Positions 8,109 to 17,000 of a stretch of DNA of 44,769 nt are shown here, in pieces. The DNA comes from an uncultured Lutimaribacter sp. (GTDB lineage Bacteria; Pseudomonadota; Alphaproteobacteria; Rhodobacterales; Rhodobacteraceae): contig CAJXSO010000021.1 in NCBI GenBank assembly GCA_913061505.1, positions 1 to 44,769 on the forward strand. The letters run 5' to 3'. The notes under the pieces were generated by a model, which did no database searches, was not told where the DNA came from, and saw nothing but the letters and a program-made list of their open reading frames with translations. The translations under genes were made by a program, and so were the position numbers. Numbering within the stretch: the first letter of the stretch is position 1; every line of letters begins with the position of its first letter.

Positions 8109-9103
8109 TTTTTGGCCCCCTGCCGATCGATCAGGCCGAGGGCGCAATTTTGGCCCATTCGGTGGCGGGTTTGGCCAAGGGCAGGGTTTTGTCTGCCGCC
8201 GATCTGGCACAGCTGCGCGCGGCGGGGCTGGGGCAGGTTACGGTGGCCCGGCTTGGCCCCGGCGATGTGCCCGAAAACGCCGCCGCCCAGCAGCTGGCAC
8301 AGGCGCTGGTGCCCGATCCTTTGGGCCAAGGGCTGCGCCTGTCGGCGGCCGGGGCGGGGCGGGTGAATTTATACGCCACAGGCCCCGGCATTTTGATGCT
8401 GGATCAGCCCCGGCTGGCGGCGCTGAACGCGGTTGATCCCATGATCACAATCGCCACTTTGCCCGCCTTTGCGCGCCTTGCGCCGGGGGCCATGGTGGCC
8501 ACGATCAAGATCATTTCCTATGCGGTCGCCCAAGCTGATCTGCAGCGCGCAGCCGGCCATGCGGCGGGCAGTTTGCGCCTGTTGCCGCCGGTGTTGGACC
8601 ATGCGGTTTTGATCGAAACCACCACAACCGGCACGCCCCCCCCAGATAAAGGCCGCCGCGCCACCCGCACCCGGCTGGAACGGTTGGGCATCTCGCTGGC
8701 CGATCGCGTGGTCGTGGCCCACGAGGCGCAGGCGCTATCGCAGGCGGTGGCCCAAGCCGCGCAGGCGGCGCGGCTGGTGTTGGTGCTGACGGCCAGCGCC
8801 ACCTCGGATATCCATGATGTGGCGCCAACGGCCTTGCTGTCTGCCGGTGGCACGCTGACGCGGTTTGGCATGCCGGTTGACCCTGGCAACCTGCTGTTTT
8901 TGGGCCAGCTGGGGCAGGCCACGGTGGTGGGCTTGCCGGGCTGTGCGCGCAGCCCGGCGCTGAACGGCGCTGATTGGGTGCTCGAGCGGGTGGCCTGCGG
9001 GCAGGTGCCCAGCAGCGCCGATATTGCGGCCATGGGTGTGGGGGGGCTGTTAAAGGAAATTCCCACCCGGCCAAGGCCGCGGCGCAGCCCCGGGGGGCAA
9101 TAA
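8105..9103 (+). CDS. Molybdopterin-binding protein (MoCF-type), short form
   Basis: 332-residue protein with the MoeA/Mog-like molybdopterin-binding fold. It begins FGPLPIDQAEGAILAHSV, typical of molybdopterin-binding proteins beside xdh/cox operons, and carries VGLPGCARSPALNGADW near its end. In many alphaproteobacteria this domain continues into a MobA/MocA-like nucleotidyltransferase domain. Here the frame stops soon after the LLKEIPTRPRPR segment, so that domain is absent. The only suitable start is a TTG at 8105 overlapping the preceding stop (TTGA), implying coupled translation. Likely role: cofactor handling or insertion for the coxSLM enzyme (inference). Confidence 0.75.
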   Translation: MIFGPLPIDQAEGAILAHSVAGLAKGRVLSAADLAQLRAAGLGQVTVARLGPGDVPENAAAQQLAQALVPDPLGQGLRLSAAGAGRVNLYATGPGILMLDQPRLAALNAVDPMITIATLPAFARLAPGAMVATIKIISYAVAQADLQRAAGHAAGSLRLLPPVLDHAVLIETTTTGTPPPDKGRRATRTRLERLGISLADRVVVAHEAQALSQAVAQAAQAARLVLVLTASATSDIHDVAPTALLSAGGTLTRFGMPVDPGNLLFLGQLGQATVVGLPGCARSPALNGADWVLERVACGQVPSSADIAAMGVGGLLKEIPTRPRPRRSPGGQ

Positions 9104-9133
9104 TGATGCAGAGGCTAAATTTACGGTTCTCAA

Positions 9134-9163
9134 GTGCTTAGAGCCGTGCTTAACTTGTGCTCA
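9134..9163. promoter_or_regulatory. Triple GTGCT direct repeat upstream of coxS
   Basis: GTGCTTA (9134), GTGCTTA (9146) and GTGCTCA (9157) recur at 12- and 11-bp spacing in the 95-bp gap between the molybdopterin-binding gene and coxS. Helical spacing upstream of the structural genes suggests an activator or repressor site and perhaps a separate promoter for coxSLM. This is inference from pattern alone. Confidence 0.35.
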
Positions 9164-9198
9164 ATGGATACACTTACAAACATTTCTGGGAGGAACTG

Positions 9199-9684
9199 AT
9201 GACCGAAATCCAAATGACCGTGAACGGCAAAGCCGTGCGTGGCACTGTTGAAGGGCGGACGTTGCTGGTTAATTTTCTGCGCGAAGATCTGCGCCTGACC
9301 GGCACGCATGTCGGCTGTGATACCTCGCAATGTGGGGCGTGCACGGTGCATGTGAATGGCGTGTCGGTAAAGGCGTGCACAATGCTGGCAGCCGACGCTG
9401 ATGGCGCCGATGTGCGCACCATCGAAGGCATGGCCGCGGCAGATGGCACCCTGTCTGCCCTGCAGCAGGCCTTTCAAGACCATCACGGGCTGCAATGCGG
9501 CTTTTGCACACCCGGCATGGTGATGACCGCAGCCGCGTTGCTGAAAGAAAACCCCAAGCCCACCGAGGCCGAGGTGCGCCATTATCTCGAGGGCAATATC
9601 TGCCGCTGCACGGGCTATCATAACATCGTCAAAGCCATTTTGGCCGCCTCTGGGCAGGATGTATCTGCGATTGCGGCGGAATAA
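9199..9684 (+). CDS. coxS: Form II CODH-like molybdenum hydroxylase, small [2Fe-2S] subunit
   Basis: 161-residue electron-transfer subunit. The plant-type [2Fe-2S] cluster is held by C40, C45, C48 and C60 ([12 protein letters not shown]) and the second cluster by C100, C103, C135 and C137 (CGFCTPGM and NICRCTGY). It passes electrons from the molybdenum site in the large subunit to FAD in the medium subunit. The ATG at 9199 follows a GGGAGG Shine-Dalgarno; upstream in-frame sequence has no homology. Gene order S-L-M is that of form II enzymes, whereas form I CO dehydrogenases are ordered M-S-L. Confidence 0.93.
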   Translation: MTEIQMTVNGKAVRGTVEGRTLLVNFLREDLRLTGTHVGCDTSQCGACTVHVNGVSVKACTMLAADADGADVRTIEGMAAADGTLSALQQAFQDHHGLQCGFCTPGMVMTAAALLKENPKPTEAEVRHYLEGNICRCTGYHNIVKAILAASGQDVSAIAAE

Positions 9685-9736
9685 AAACAACGCCCGCGCC
9701 ACAGTGCAGGGCTGACAGGATTTGGGAGGAGAAATC

Positions 9737-12103
9737 ATGCCAAAAGATTCAGGCATAGGCGCCAGCAGCAAGCGGCGCGAAGACGTCCGGTTTTTGACCG
9801 GGGCCGGTAATTACACCGACGATATCAACGTTCACGGCCAGGCCTATGTGCATTTCCTGCGCTCGGATGTGGCGCATGGGCGGATCGTGTCGATCGATAC
9901 ATCCGATGCCGCGGCGATGCCGGGGGTTGTGCGCATTTTCACCGGCGATGACTTTGCCGGCGTGGGCGGTTTGCCCTGTGGCTGGCAGGTGACCGACCGT
10001 TTTGGCCAGCCGATGCAAGAGCCGGCCCACCCGGTTCTGGCCCAGGGCAAGGTGCGCCATGTGGGCGATCCGATTGCCGCGGTTGTGGCCGACAGCCCCG
10101 AGCAGGCGCGCGATGCCGCCGAGGCCATTGCGGTTGAAATCGAAGAACTGCCCGCGGTTGTCGATATGAAAGCGGCGCTGTCGGCAGATGCGCCCAAGGT
10201 GCATGATGATCTGACCAGCAACCTGTGCTACGACTGGGGCTTTGTTGAAGAAAACAAAGACGCGGTTGCCGCAGCCTTTGAAAAGGCCGCGCATGTCACC
10301 ACGCTAGAGCTGGTCAACCAGCGCCTTGTGGCCAACCCGATGGAGCCGCGCGTGGCGGTGGGGGATTACAGCCGCGCAACGGATGAATCCACGCTCTATA
10401 CCACCAGCCAGAACCCGCATGTTATCCGCCTGTTGATGGGCGCTTTTGTGCTGGGTATTCCCGAACATAAGCTGCGGGTTGTGGCCCCTGACGTGGGCGG
10501 TGGCTTTGGCACCAAGATCTTCCACTACGCAGAAGAGGCGTTTTGCACCTTTGCCGCACGGCAATTGGCGCGGGCGGTGAAATGGACATCGTCGCGCTCT
10601 GAGGCGTTTATGTCGGATGCGCATGGGCGCGATCACGTCACCAAGATCGAATTGGCGCTGGATGCGGATAATAACTTTACCGCGCTGCGTACCGAAACCT
10701 ATGCCAATATGGGCGCCTATCTGTCTACTTTTGCACCCTCGGTGCCCACGTGGCTGCATGGCACGCTGATGGCAGGCAACTATAAAACGCCGCTGATTTA
10801 CGTGAATGTTAAGGCGGTCTTTACCAATACCGTGCCGGTCGATGCCTATCGCGGCGCTGGCCGCCCCGAGGCGACATATCAGCTAGAGCGGGTGATCGAC
10901 AAAGCCGCGCGCGAGCTGGGCGTTGACCCGATTGCGCTGCGCCGTCAGAACTTTATCACCCAATTCCCCTATGCCACGCCGGTGGCGGTGGAATATGACA
11001 CGGGCGATTACCACGCGACGATGGACAAGCTGGAAGAAATCGCAGATCTGGCCGGTTTCGAGGCGCGTTTGGCGGAATCCAAGGCGCGCGGCAAGCTGCG
11101 CGGTTTGGGTGTGAACTGCTATATCGAGGCCTGCGGCATTGCACCGTCAAACCTGGTGGGCCAGCTGGGCGCGCGCGCGGGGCTTTATGAAAGCGCCACG
11201 GTGCGGGTGAATGCCACCGGCTCGATCTCGGTGATGACGGGCAGTCACAGCCACGGGCAGGGGCATGAAACCGCCTTCCCGCAAGTGGTGGCCGATATGC
11301 TGGGCATCGATGAAAGCATGGTTGAAATCGTGCATGGCGATACCGCGCGCACGCCGATGGGCATGGGCACCTATGGCTCGCGTAGCTTGGCTGTGGGTGG
11401 CTCGGCGATGGTGAAGGCGACAAACAAGATCATCGCCAAGGCCAAAAAGATCGCGGCGCATCTGCTAGAGGCATCCGAGGCCGATATCGAGCTGAAAGAC
11501 GGCCAGTTCAGCGTGGCAGGCACCGATAAATCGGTGGCGTGGGGCGATGTAACCCTGGCCGCTTACGTGCCGCATAACTACCCGCTGGAAGACATGGAAC
11601 CCGGTTTGGAAGAAACCGCGTTTTATGATCCATCGAACTTTACCTACCCCTCGGGCGCCTATGCCTGCGAGGTCGAGGTAGACCCAGACACCGGGCGCGT
11701 CACGGTTGAACGTTTTGCCGCAGCCGATGATTTTGGCAATATCGTGAACCCGATGATCGTGTCGGGGCAGGTGCATGGTGGCTTGGCCCAAGGGATTGGA
11801 CAGGCGCTGCTGGAAGGGGCGGCCTATGACGAGAATGGCCAGCTGTTGACCGGCAGCTACATGGATTACGCCATGCCGCGGGCCAGTGACCTGCCGTTCT
11901 ACACGGTTGATCACAGCTGCTCGACACCGTGCACGCACAACCCGCTGGGGGTAAAGGGCTGCGGCGAGGCAGGGGCCATCGGCAGCCCGCCGGCAGTTGT
12001 GAACGCCGTGGTTGACGCGCTGCGCCGCCAGGGCCATGACATCACGCATATCGATATGCCACTGTCGCCGTCCCGCGTTTGGGCCGCGATGCAGGGCGAA
12101 TAG
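9737..12103 (+). CDS. coxL: Form II CODH-like molybdenum hydroxylase, large subunit
   Basis: 788-residue catalytic subunit carrying the molybdopterin cofactor. It shows GVGGLPCGW, the DVGGGFGTK cofactor-binding loop and GCGEAGAIG with the catalytic Glu near residue 744. The diagnostic active-site loop is AYRGAGR (370-376). True form I CO dehydrogenases have AYRCSFR with the copper-binding Cys, so this is a form II enzyme whose physiological substrate is not settled by sequence. The ATG at 9737 has GGGAGGAG just upstream. The next gene starts 11 bp after the stop. Annotators often label such proteins carbon-monoxide dehydrogenase; that label should be read with caution. Confidence 0.92.
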   Translation: MPKDSGIGASSKRREDVRFLTGAGNYTDDINVHGQAYVHFLRSDVAHGRIVSIDTSDAAAMPGVVRIFTGDDFAGVGGLPCGWQVTDRFGQPMQEPAHPVLAQGKVRHVGDPIAAVVADSPEQARDAAEAIAVEIEELPAVVDMKAALSADAPKVHDDLTSNLCYDWGFVEENKDAVAAAFEKAAHVTTLELVNQRLVANPMEPRVAVGDYSRATDESTLYTTSQNPHVIRLLMGAFVLGIPEHKLRVVAPDVGGGFGTKIFHYAEEAFCTFAARQLARAVKWTSSRSEAFMSDAHGRDHVTKIELALDADNNFTALRTETYANMGAYLSTFAPSVPTWLHGTLMAGNYKTPLIYVNVKAVFTNTVPVDAYRGAGRPEATYQLERVIDKAARELGVDPIALRRQNFITQFPYATPVAVEYDTGDYHATMDKLEEIADLAGFEARLAESKARGKLRGLGVNCYIEACGIAPSNLVGQLGARAGLYESATVRVNATGSISVMTGSHSHGQGHETAFPQVVADMLGIDESMVEIVHGDTARTPMGMGTYGSRSLAVGGSAMVKATNKIIAKAKKIAAHLLEASEADIELKDGQFSVAGTDKSVAWGDVTLAAYVPHNYPLEDMEPGLEETAFYDPSNFTYPSGAYACEVEVDPDTGRVTVERFAAADDFGNIVNPMIVSGQVHGGLAQGIGQALLEGAAYDENGQLLTGSYMDYAMPRASDLPFYTVDHSCSTPCTHNPLGVKGCGEAGAIGSPPAVVNAVVDALRRQGHDITHIDMPLSPSRVWAAMQGE

Positions 12104-12114
12104 GGAGACAGGAC

Positions 12115-12906
12115 ATGTATGCATTCGATTTCGAAAAACCCAGCACCATTGCCGAGGCGGTGGCGGCGCTGAAAGACGAAGACGCGCAGGCGCTGTCGGG
12201 GGGGCAAACGCTGTTGCCCACGCTGAAACAGCGCTTGGCCAGCCCCTCGAAGCTGGTCAGCCTGGGCGGCATCGCCGAGATGCAGGGCATCTGCCACAAC
12301 GATGCCGGGCAGATCTGCATCGGGGCGGCCACGCCCCATGCGCGGGTGGCGGCCGAAGTGGCGGGGGATTACCCCGCGCTGGCGGCGCTGGCCGGCGGCA
12401 TTGGCGACCCGGCGGTGCGCAACCGTGGCACGATTGGCGGCAGCCTGGCCAATAACGACCCCTCGGCCTGCTACCCTTCGGCGGCGCTGGCATCGGGGGC
12501 AGTGATTGTCACCAATGCCCGTCAGATCGCGGCGGACGAGTATTTCCAGGGCATGTTCGCCACGGCGCTGGACGAGGGCGAGATCATCACCGAGGTGCGT
12601 TTCCCGGTGCCGCAATCGGCCGCTTATGTAAAATTCGAACAGCCCGCCTCGCGCTTTGCGCTTGTGGGGGTGTTTGTGGCGCGCTTTGCTGATGGTGTGC
12701 GCGTGGCGGTCACGGGTGCCTCGGAAAACGGTGTTTTCCGCTGGGCCGAGGCCGAGGCGGCATTGTCGGCGAATTTTGCCGCCGATGCGCTGGATGGGCT
12801 AAGCCTGCCTGCCGATGGCATGATCGCCGATTTGCATGGCAGCGCCGCCTACCGCGCGCATTTGGTGGCTGTGCTGACCAAACGCGCCGTGGCAAACGCC
12901 AGCTAA
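12115..12906 (+). CDS. coxM: Form II CODH-like molybdenum hydroxylase, FAD subunit
   Basis: 263-residue FAD-binding subunit of the same heterotrimer. The flavin-binding motifs SGGQTLLP (28-35) and NRGTIGGSLANNDP (about 103-116) are intact, and the C-terminal CO_deh_flav_C-like region follows. It passes electrons onward to a quinone or another acceptor. The ATG at 12115 is preceded by GGGAGACAGGAC and the MYAFDFEKPS start is the usual one. It is the last gene of the cluster, with an intrinsic terminator 15 bp downstream. Confidence 0.92.
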   Translation: MYAFDFEKPSTIAEAVAALKDEDAQALSGGQTLLPTLKQRLASPSKLVSLGGIAEMQGICHNDAGQICIGAATPHARVAAEVAGDYPALAALAGGIGDPAVRNRGTIGGSLANNDPSACYPSAALASGAVIVTNARQIAADEYFQGMFATALDEGEIITEVRFPVPQSAAYVKFEQPASRFALVGVFVARFADGVRVAVTGASENGVFRWAEAEAALSANFAADALDGLSLPADGMIADLHGSAAYRAHLVAVLTKRAVANAS

Positions 12907-12921
12907 GCGCAAATGATCACA

Positions 12922-12951
12922 AAGCCCCGGTTTACCCCCGGGGCTTTTTTT
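12922..12951 (+). terminator. Intrinsic terminator after coxM
   Basis: A 9-bp perfect stem, AAGCCCCGG with CCGGGGCTT, encloses a 7-nt loop and runs into a T-tract of seven (12945-12951). It closes the cox cluster. Confidence 0.92.
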
Positions 12952-13046
12952 GTTTTGCAAACAGCCCCGCGCCGCGGCCTGTCTGGTGATCGGCGGCTTT
13001 TGGGGCTTATGGGGCGCGTGCCCCTTGCCAAAAGGCCGATAGATAG

Positions 13047-14693
13047 ATGAGCACCCCGCCCAATGTGTTGTGGATCATGGCAGATCAGCTGCGGTTTGAT
13101 TACCTCAGCTGCTATGGCCATCCGCATCTGCATACCCCCCATATCGATGCTTTGGCCGCGCGCGGCGTGCGTTTTACCAACGCCTATGTGCAATCGCCGG
13201 TCTGCGGGCCTTCGCGTATGTCGGCTTATACGGGGCGTTATGTGCGCAGCCATGGCTCGACCTGGAACGGCATGCCACTGCGGGTGGGCGAGCCGACATT
13301 GGGCGATCACCTGCGTGCGGCCGGGGCGCGGGCGGTTTTGGTGGGCAAAACCCACATGGCCGCCGATCTCGAGGGGATGGCCTGGCTGGGGATAGACCCG
13401 AAAAGCCAAATCGGTGTGGCGCGATCTGAATGCGGCTTTGATCCGTTCGAGCGTGACGATGGCCTGCACCCCGATAGCGCGCGGCAAAACTGGTCGGCCT
13501 ACGATGATTATCTGGTGGCGCATGGGTTTGCCTCGGATAACCCATGGCATGATTTTGCCAATTCCGGGGTTGATGCCGATGGGCAGCGCCTATCGGCCTG
13601 GTTGCTGAAAAACTCGCGTTTGGCGGCAAATGTGCCCGAAGAACATTCCGAAACCGCCTATATGACCGATCGCGCCATGGATTTCATGCGCCAGGCGCAG
13701 GCAGATGGGCGGCCATGGATGTGCCATCTGTCCTATATCAAGCCGCATTGGCCCTATATCGTGCCCGCACCCTACCACGATATGTATGATGCCAGCCACA
13801 TCGTGCCGCCGGTGCGCCATGGGGCCGAATTTGACACCGATCACCCGTTGTTGCGCGCCTATCTGGATGCGCGGGTGTGCAAAAGCTTTTCGCGCGATGA
13901 GGTGCGTGAAACGGTCATTCCCGCCTATATGGGGCTGATCAAGCAGCTTGATGATAACCTGGGCCGGCTTTTTGCCTGGATGCAGGCCCAGGGGCTGGCC
14001 GAGAATACCATCATCGCCTTTACCTCGGATCATGGCGATTACATGGGCGATCATTGGATGGGTGACAAAGATTTCTACCATGAAATGGCGGTGAAAGTGC
14101 CGCTGATCATCGCAGATCCGCGCCCCGAGGCCGATGCCACCCGGGGGCAGGCCAGCGATGCGCTGGTCGAGATGATCGATCTGGCCCCCACCTTCATGGC
14201 GGCACTTGGGGCAGGGGCCAAGCCCCATATCATCGAAGGCCGCGATCTGACCCCGATTTTGCATGGGCAAGATGGCTTCAGCCGCCGCTACGTGATTTCA
14301 GAACATGATTATCACTGGTCCGAAATGGCCCGCGCCCTGGGCCAGCCCCAGGAAGACGCCCATACAAAAATGATCTTTGACGGGCGTTGGAAATATATCC
14401 GCTGCGAGGGCTTCCGCCCGGTGATGTTTGATCTGGCCACAGACCCTGATGAATTAACCGATATCGGCGCATCCGATCTGCCCGAACATCAGCAGGTGCG
14501 CGCCCGGATGGAGGCGGCGCTGTTGCAATGGGCCACGCGCCACCACACCCGCATCACCGCCACACCGGCCGTGTTGGCACGCCAAAAGATTGCCGCCGAA
14601 ACAGGCATTTTGATTGGGTTTTGGGACGAGGACGAATACGAGCAAACGGTTGGAAAACCTTTTTCCGCGCTCGTGCCGCATGGGCGCCCATAG
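13047..14693 (+). CDS. Sulfatase-family hydrolase, phosphonate monoester hydrolase-like
   Basis: 548-residue member of the alkaline-phosphatase superfamily. It has NVLWIMADQ with the first metal-binding Asp, the formylglycine signature VCGPSR (Cys53, CxPSR type), HWPYIVPAPYHDMY and FTSDHGDYMGDH (about 325-336) with the later metal ligands. Overall pattern and length agree better with phosphonate monoester hydrolase/phosphodiesterases than with aryl sulfatases. Cys53 should be oxidised to formylglycine by a maturase encoded elsewhere. No signal peptide is seen, so it is probably cytoplasmic. It stands alone after the cox terminator with no sulfatase-specific neighbour, so the substrate (sulfate, phosphate or phosphonate ester) is open. 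Confidence 0.85.
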   Translation: MSTPPNVLWIMADQLRFDYLSCYGHPHLHTPHIDALAARGVRFTNAYVQSPVCGPSRMSAYTGRYVRSHGSTWNGMPLRVGEPTLGDHLRAAGARAVLVGKTHMAADLEGMAWLGIDPKSQIGVARSECGFDPFERDDGLHPDSARQNWSAYDDYLVAHGFASDNPWHDFANSGVDADGQRLSAWLLKNSRLAANVPEEHSETAYMTDRAMDFMRQAQADGRPWMCHLSYIKPHWPYIVPAPYHDMYDASHIVPPVRHGAEFDTDHPLLRAYLDARVCKSFSRDEVRETVIPAYMGLIKQLDDNLGRLFAWMQAQGLAENTIIAFTSDHGDYMGDHWMGDKDFYHEMAVKVPLIIADPRPEADATRGQASDALVEMIDLAPTFMAALGAGAKPHIIEGRDLTPILHGQDGFSRRYVISEHDYHWSEMARALGQPQEDAHTKMIFDGRWKYIRCEGFRPVMFDLATDPDELTDIGASDLPEHQQVRARMEAALLQWATRHHTRITATPAVLARQKIAAETGILIGFWDEDEYEQTVGKPFSALVPHGRP

Positions 14694-14804
14694 CCACCAG
14701 CGCCACCCCCGCGCTAATACGGTAGTGGGCGATTAGGGTTGGCTTGGGCCAAGCCAAGCCCTAGTGCTGGGGCAGCTATATGCCCCAAACACCGCAGGTG
14801 CCCT

Positions 14805-15716
14805 ATGATTGCCCGCCCCACGTCACAGCTTTCCGGCTATCTTGCCGCCTGCACCATCGTTTTGGTGTGGTCTTGCTGGCTGATCGTTAGCCGCGTGGCC
14901 AATGATAGCGGGCTGACAATCTATGATCTGGCCGCGATGCGCTATGGCCTGGCCTCGATCGTGGCGCTGCCTTTGTGCCTGATTTACAAACCCTGGCGCA
15001 ATTTGCGGCTGGTGCAGATCGCGGTGATCTCGTTCATTTTGGGGCCCATCTATATCTTGGCGGTATTTGCCGGGTTTTTATTTGCCCCCGCGGCCCATGG
15101 GGGCATTTTCATGAATGGGCTGTTGCCCTTTCTCAGCATGCTGCTGATGGCGCTTTTCGCCCAAAAACGCCCCAGCATGCGGCAATTGGGGGGGGCGGTG
15201 CTGATCTTTTGTGCCACGGTGGGGCTGGCCTGGGATGGCAGTGCGATGGGCCATGCGCAGGCCTGGATTGGCGATGCGCTATTTGCGGTGGGGGCGCTGT
15301 TTTTCGCGGTTTACGTGATGTTATCGGGGCGCTGGCAGCTGGGGGCGATGCAGATTATTTTCTGTGGCACCATTGTGAATGCGGTGATCTATCTGCCCAT
15401 CTGGTATCTCTGGCTGCCCAGCGGGCTGGCGGATGCGCCGCTGCAGCCCTTGGCGTTGCAGGCGGTGTATCAGGGGTTTGTGCCCAATCTGGTGGGGTTG
15501 ATCTTTATCGCCCATGCCTCGCGCACCATTGGCAATGCCGATACATCGGCCATTTTGGCGGCGGTTCCGGGGGGTGGGGCGCTGTTGGGGCTGCTGATAC
15601 TGGGCGAGGCGCTAAGCCCCTTTGGCGTGGGGGCTTTGGTGCTGTTAACGGTGGGTTTGTTGATCAGCGTGCGCCCTGCCAAAGTGCAGGCAGCTGTGCC
15701 ACCCGTGGCGCCCTAG
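14805..15716 (+). CDS. EamA/DMT-family transporter
   Basis: 303-residue integral membrane protein with about ten hydrophobic segments arranged as two EamA repeats. Landmarks are AACTIVLVWSCWLIVSR at the start, FLFAPAAHGGIFMNGLLP in the first repeat and AAVPGGGALLGLLILGEAL near the end of the second. Members of this family export or import small metabolites; the substrate is not predictable. The ATG at 14805 starts at the first hydrophobic repeat. Its stop codon shares the palindrome CTAG with the stop of the convergent aldo/keto reductase gene. Confidence 0.88.
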   Translation: MIARPTSQLSGYLAACTIVLVWSCWLIVSRVANDSGLTIYDLAAMRYGLASIVALPLCLIYKPWRNLRLVQIAVISFILGPIYILAVFAGFLFAPAAHGGIFMNGLLPFLSMLLMALFAQKRPSMRQLGGAVLIFCATVGLAWDGSAMGHAQAWIGDALFAVGALFFAVYVMLSGRWQLGAMQIIFCGTIVNAVIYLPIWYLWLPSGLADAPLQPLALQAVYQGFVPNLVGLIFIAHASRTIGNADTSAILAAVPGGGALLGLLILGEALSPFGVGALVLLTVGLLISVRPAKVQAAVPPVAP

Positions 15717-16636
15717 GCCTCTTCTATCCGGTCGGTGGCGGGCGGTGGTGCAGGGAAAATCGCCTGCAGCCGCGCATATGTGTCTGCATCGAGATCGTAA
15801 TTGATGGCCGCCAAGGATGGCGCAAGCTGCGCCGCGTTGCGCGCCGATAAAATCGGCACGGGGGCTGCGGGGTGTTGCAACACCCAAGCCACGGCCAAAG
15901 TTGCCGGATGCAGCCCCAGATCGGCCGCCAGTGCTGACAGATCTGCCGCAGCCCTGTGCATTTCGGGCAGGCCATAGCGTGCGGCATAGCGGTGATCGGT
16001 GGCCAGGCGGCCATCGGAGGCGGCCTGTTGTGTGCTGTATTTTCCGGTCAGCAAGCCGCCGCCCAAGGGCGAATAGGTGCAGGGCACCAGCCCCTCGGCC
16101 TGTGCCATCGGCAAGATTTCCACCTCGGCCTGGCGTTTGACCAGGTTATACATGGGCTGGATATAGCTGATCGATGTGCCCAGGCGTGCCGCCACGGCCT
16201 GCGCCTTCATCACTTGCCATGCTGCAAAATTCGACACGCCAATATGGGTAATCAGCCCGTCGGATTGCAATTTTGCAAGGGTTTCAAATGTCTCTTCCAG
16301 CGGTGTGGCATCATCGAAACGATGCAAATACAGCAGATCGACATGATCTAGCTGCAGGCGCTGGCGGCTTTCGTCGAATGTGGACAGGATGTTTTGCCGC
16401 GACGCGCCGCCCACATAGCCTGCCTTTGTGGCGATAAAAACCGCGTCGCGTTCGGGGCGCACCAGATCGCCCAGCAACCGTTCGGATGCGCCATTGGTAT
16501 AGGCGTGGGCGGTGTCGAAATGGGTGATGCCCGCAGCCCGGCAGGCGGCGTATAATTCTGCCGCATCCGCGGCGCTGGCCGTGCCGCCAAATTGCATGGC
16601 GCCAAAGGCAAATCGGTGGGGTCCAACAGCTGTCAT
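15713..16636 (-). CDS. Aldo/keto reductase
   Basis: 308-residue NADPH-dependent oxidoreductase with a TIM-barrel fold. The catalytic tetrad is visible as D41 and Y46 (HFDTAHAYTNG), K71 (FIATKAGY) and H105 (DLLYLHRFDD). The ISYIQPMYNLVKRQAE segment and the C-terminal VPILSARNAAQL segment, which binds the cofactor phosphate, are typical. The start at 16636 (MTAVGPHRFAFG) is preferred because homology begins there; the frame stays open for 26 further codons. The physiological carbonyl substrate is unknown. It converges with the EamA gene and the two stops overlap. Confidence 0.88.
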   Translation of the reverse strand: MTAVGPHRFAFGAMQFGGTASAADAAELYAACRAAGITHFDTAHAYTNGASERLLGDLVRPERDAVFIATKAGYVGGASRQNILSTFDESRQRLQLDHVDLLYLHRFDDATPLEETFETLAKLQSDGLITHIGVSNFAAWQVMKAQAVAARLGTSISYIQPMYNLVKRQAEVEILPMAQAEGLVPCTYSPLGGGLLTGKYSTQQAASDGRLATDHRYAARYGLPEMHRAAADLSALAADLGLHPATLAVAWVLQHPAAPVPILSARNAAQLAPSLAAINYDLDADTYARLQAIFPAPPPATDRIEEA

Positions 16637-16708
16637 GGGCAAAAGGTGCCATGCGGGCGACAAGAAGAAAAGCCCGTTTTTCATCATTGCGCCCTCTGCG
16701 GAAAATCC

Positions 16709-16726
16709 CATCAACCCATGTTGATG
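16709..16726 (-). promoter_or_regulatory. Possible operator upstream of the aldo/keto reductase
   Basis: Read on the minus strand, CATCAAC-ATGG-GTTGATG is a 7-bp inverted repeat with a 4-nt centre. It lies directly downstream of TATAAC, a plausible -10 element, so a bound repressor would cover the start of transcription. Pattern only; no regulator gene is adjacent. Confidence 0.35.
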
Positions 16727-16776
16727 TTATAGATCAGCTTTGGCATGCAATGCGTTGATAATAAATGGTTGTATTT

Positions 16777-16825
16777 GCCCCCTGTGCCATGGAAGGGAAA
16801 GTGCTGAAGACGCGGCACAGGGGGC
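16777..16825. repeat. Perfect 12-bp inverted repeat
   Basis: GCCCCCTGTGCC (16777-16788) and GGCACAGGGGGC (16814-16825) are exact reverse complements separated by 25 nt. There is no T-tract on either side, so it is not a standard terminator. It could be a structured RNA leader, an operator or a small mobile repeat relic. Confidence 0.7.
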
Positions 16826-17000
16826 GCTGCCAACGGGGAGGTCGGGCTGGTGGCCCGAGTTGACAGAGCACATTTAAGCATCCTTGCGCGAATACAAGTG
16901 CGACAAAACGGCAAGGCCGCAGGCCGCTTGCAAATGCGCCGCGAACGGGCCAGTCTGATGGGCAGGGCGCATGCGCCAAAACCGGCAAGGAGACAGACCC

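Larger units (their letters stand above)
16637..17000. other. 364-bp divergent intergenic region with inverted repeats
   Basis: No convincing gene lies here. The region separates the minus-strand aldo/keto reductase from the plus-strand GFA gene. It holds a 7-bp inverted repeat near the reductase start and a perfect 12-bp inverted repeat with a 25-nt centre, both listed separately. The AT-rich stretch 16727-16776 could hold the reductase promoter. Confidence 0.5.

Noticed and set aside
9737-12103. Calling the enzyme a genuine aerobic CO dehydrogenase
   Set aside because: The active-site loop is AYRGAGR and the gene order is S-L-M, both form II features; the copper-binding Cys of form I is absent.
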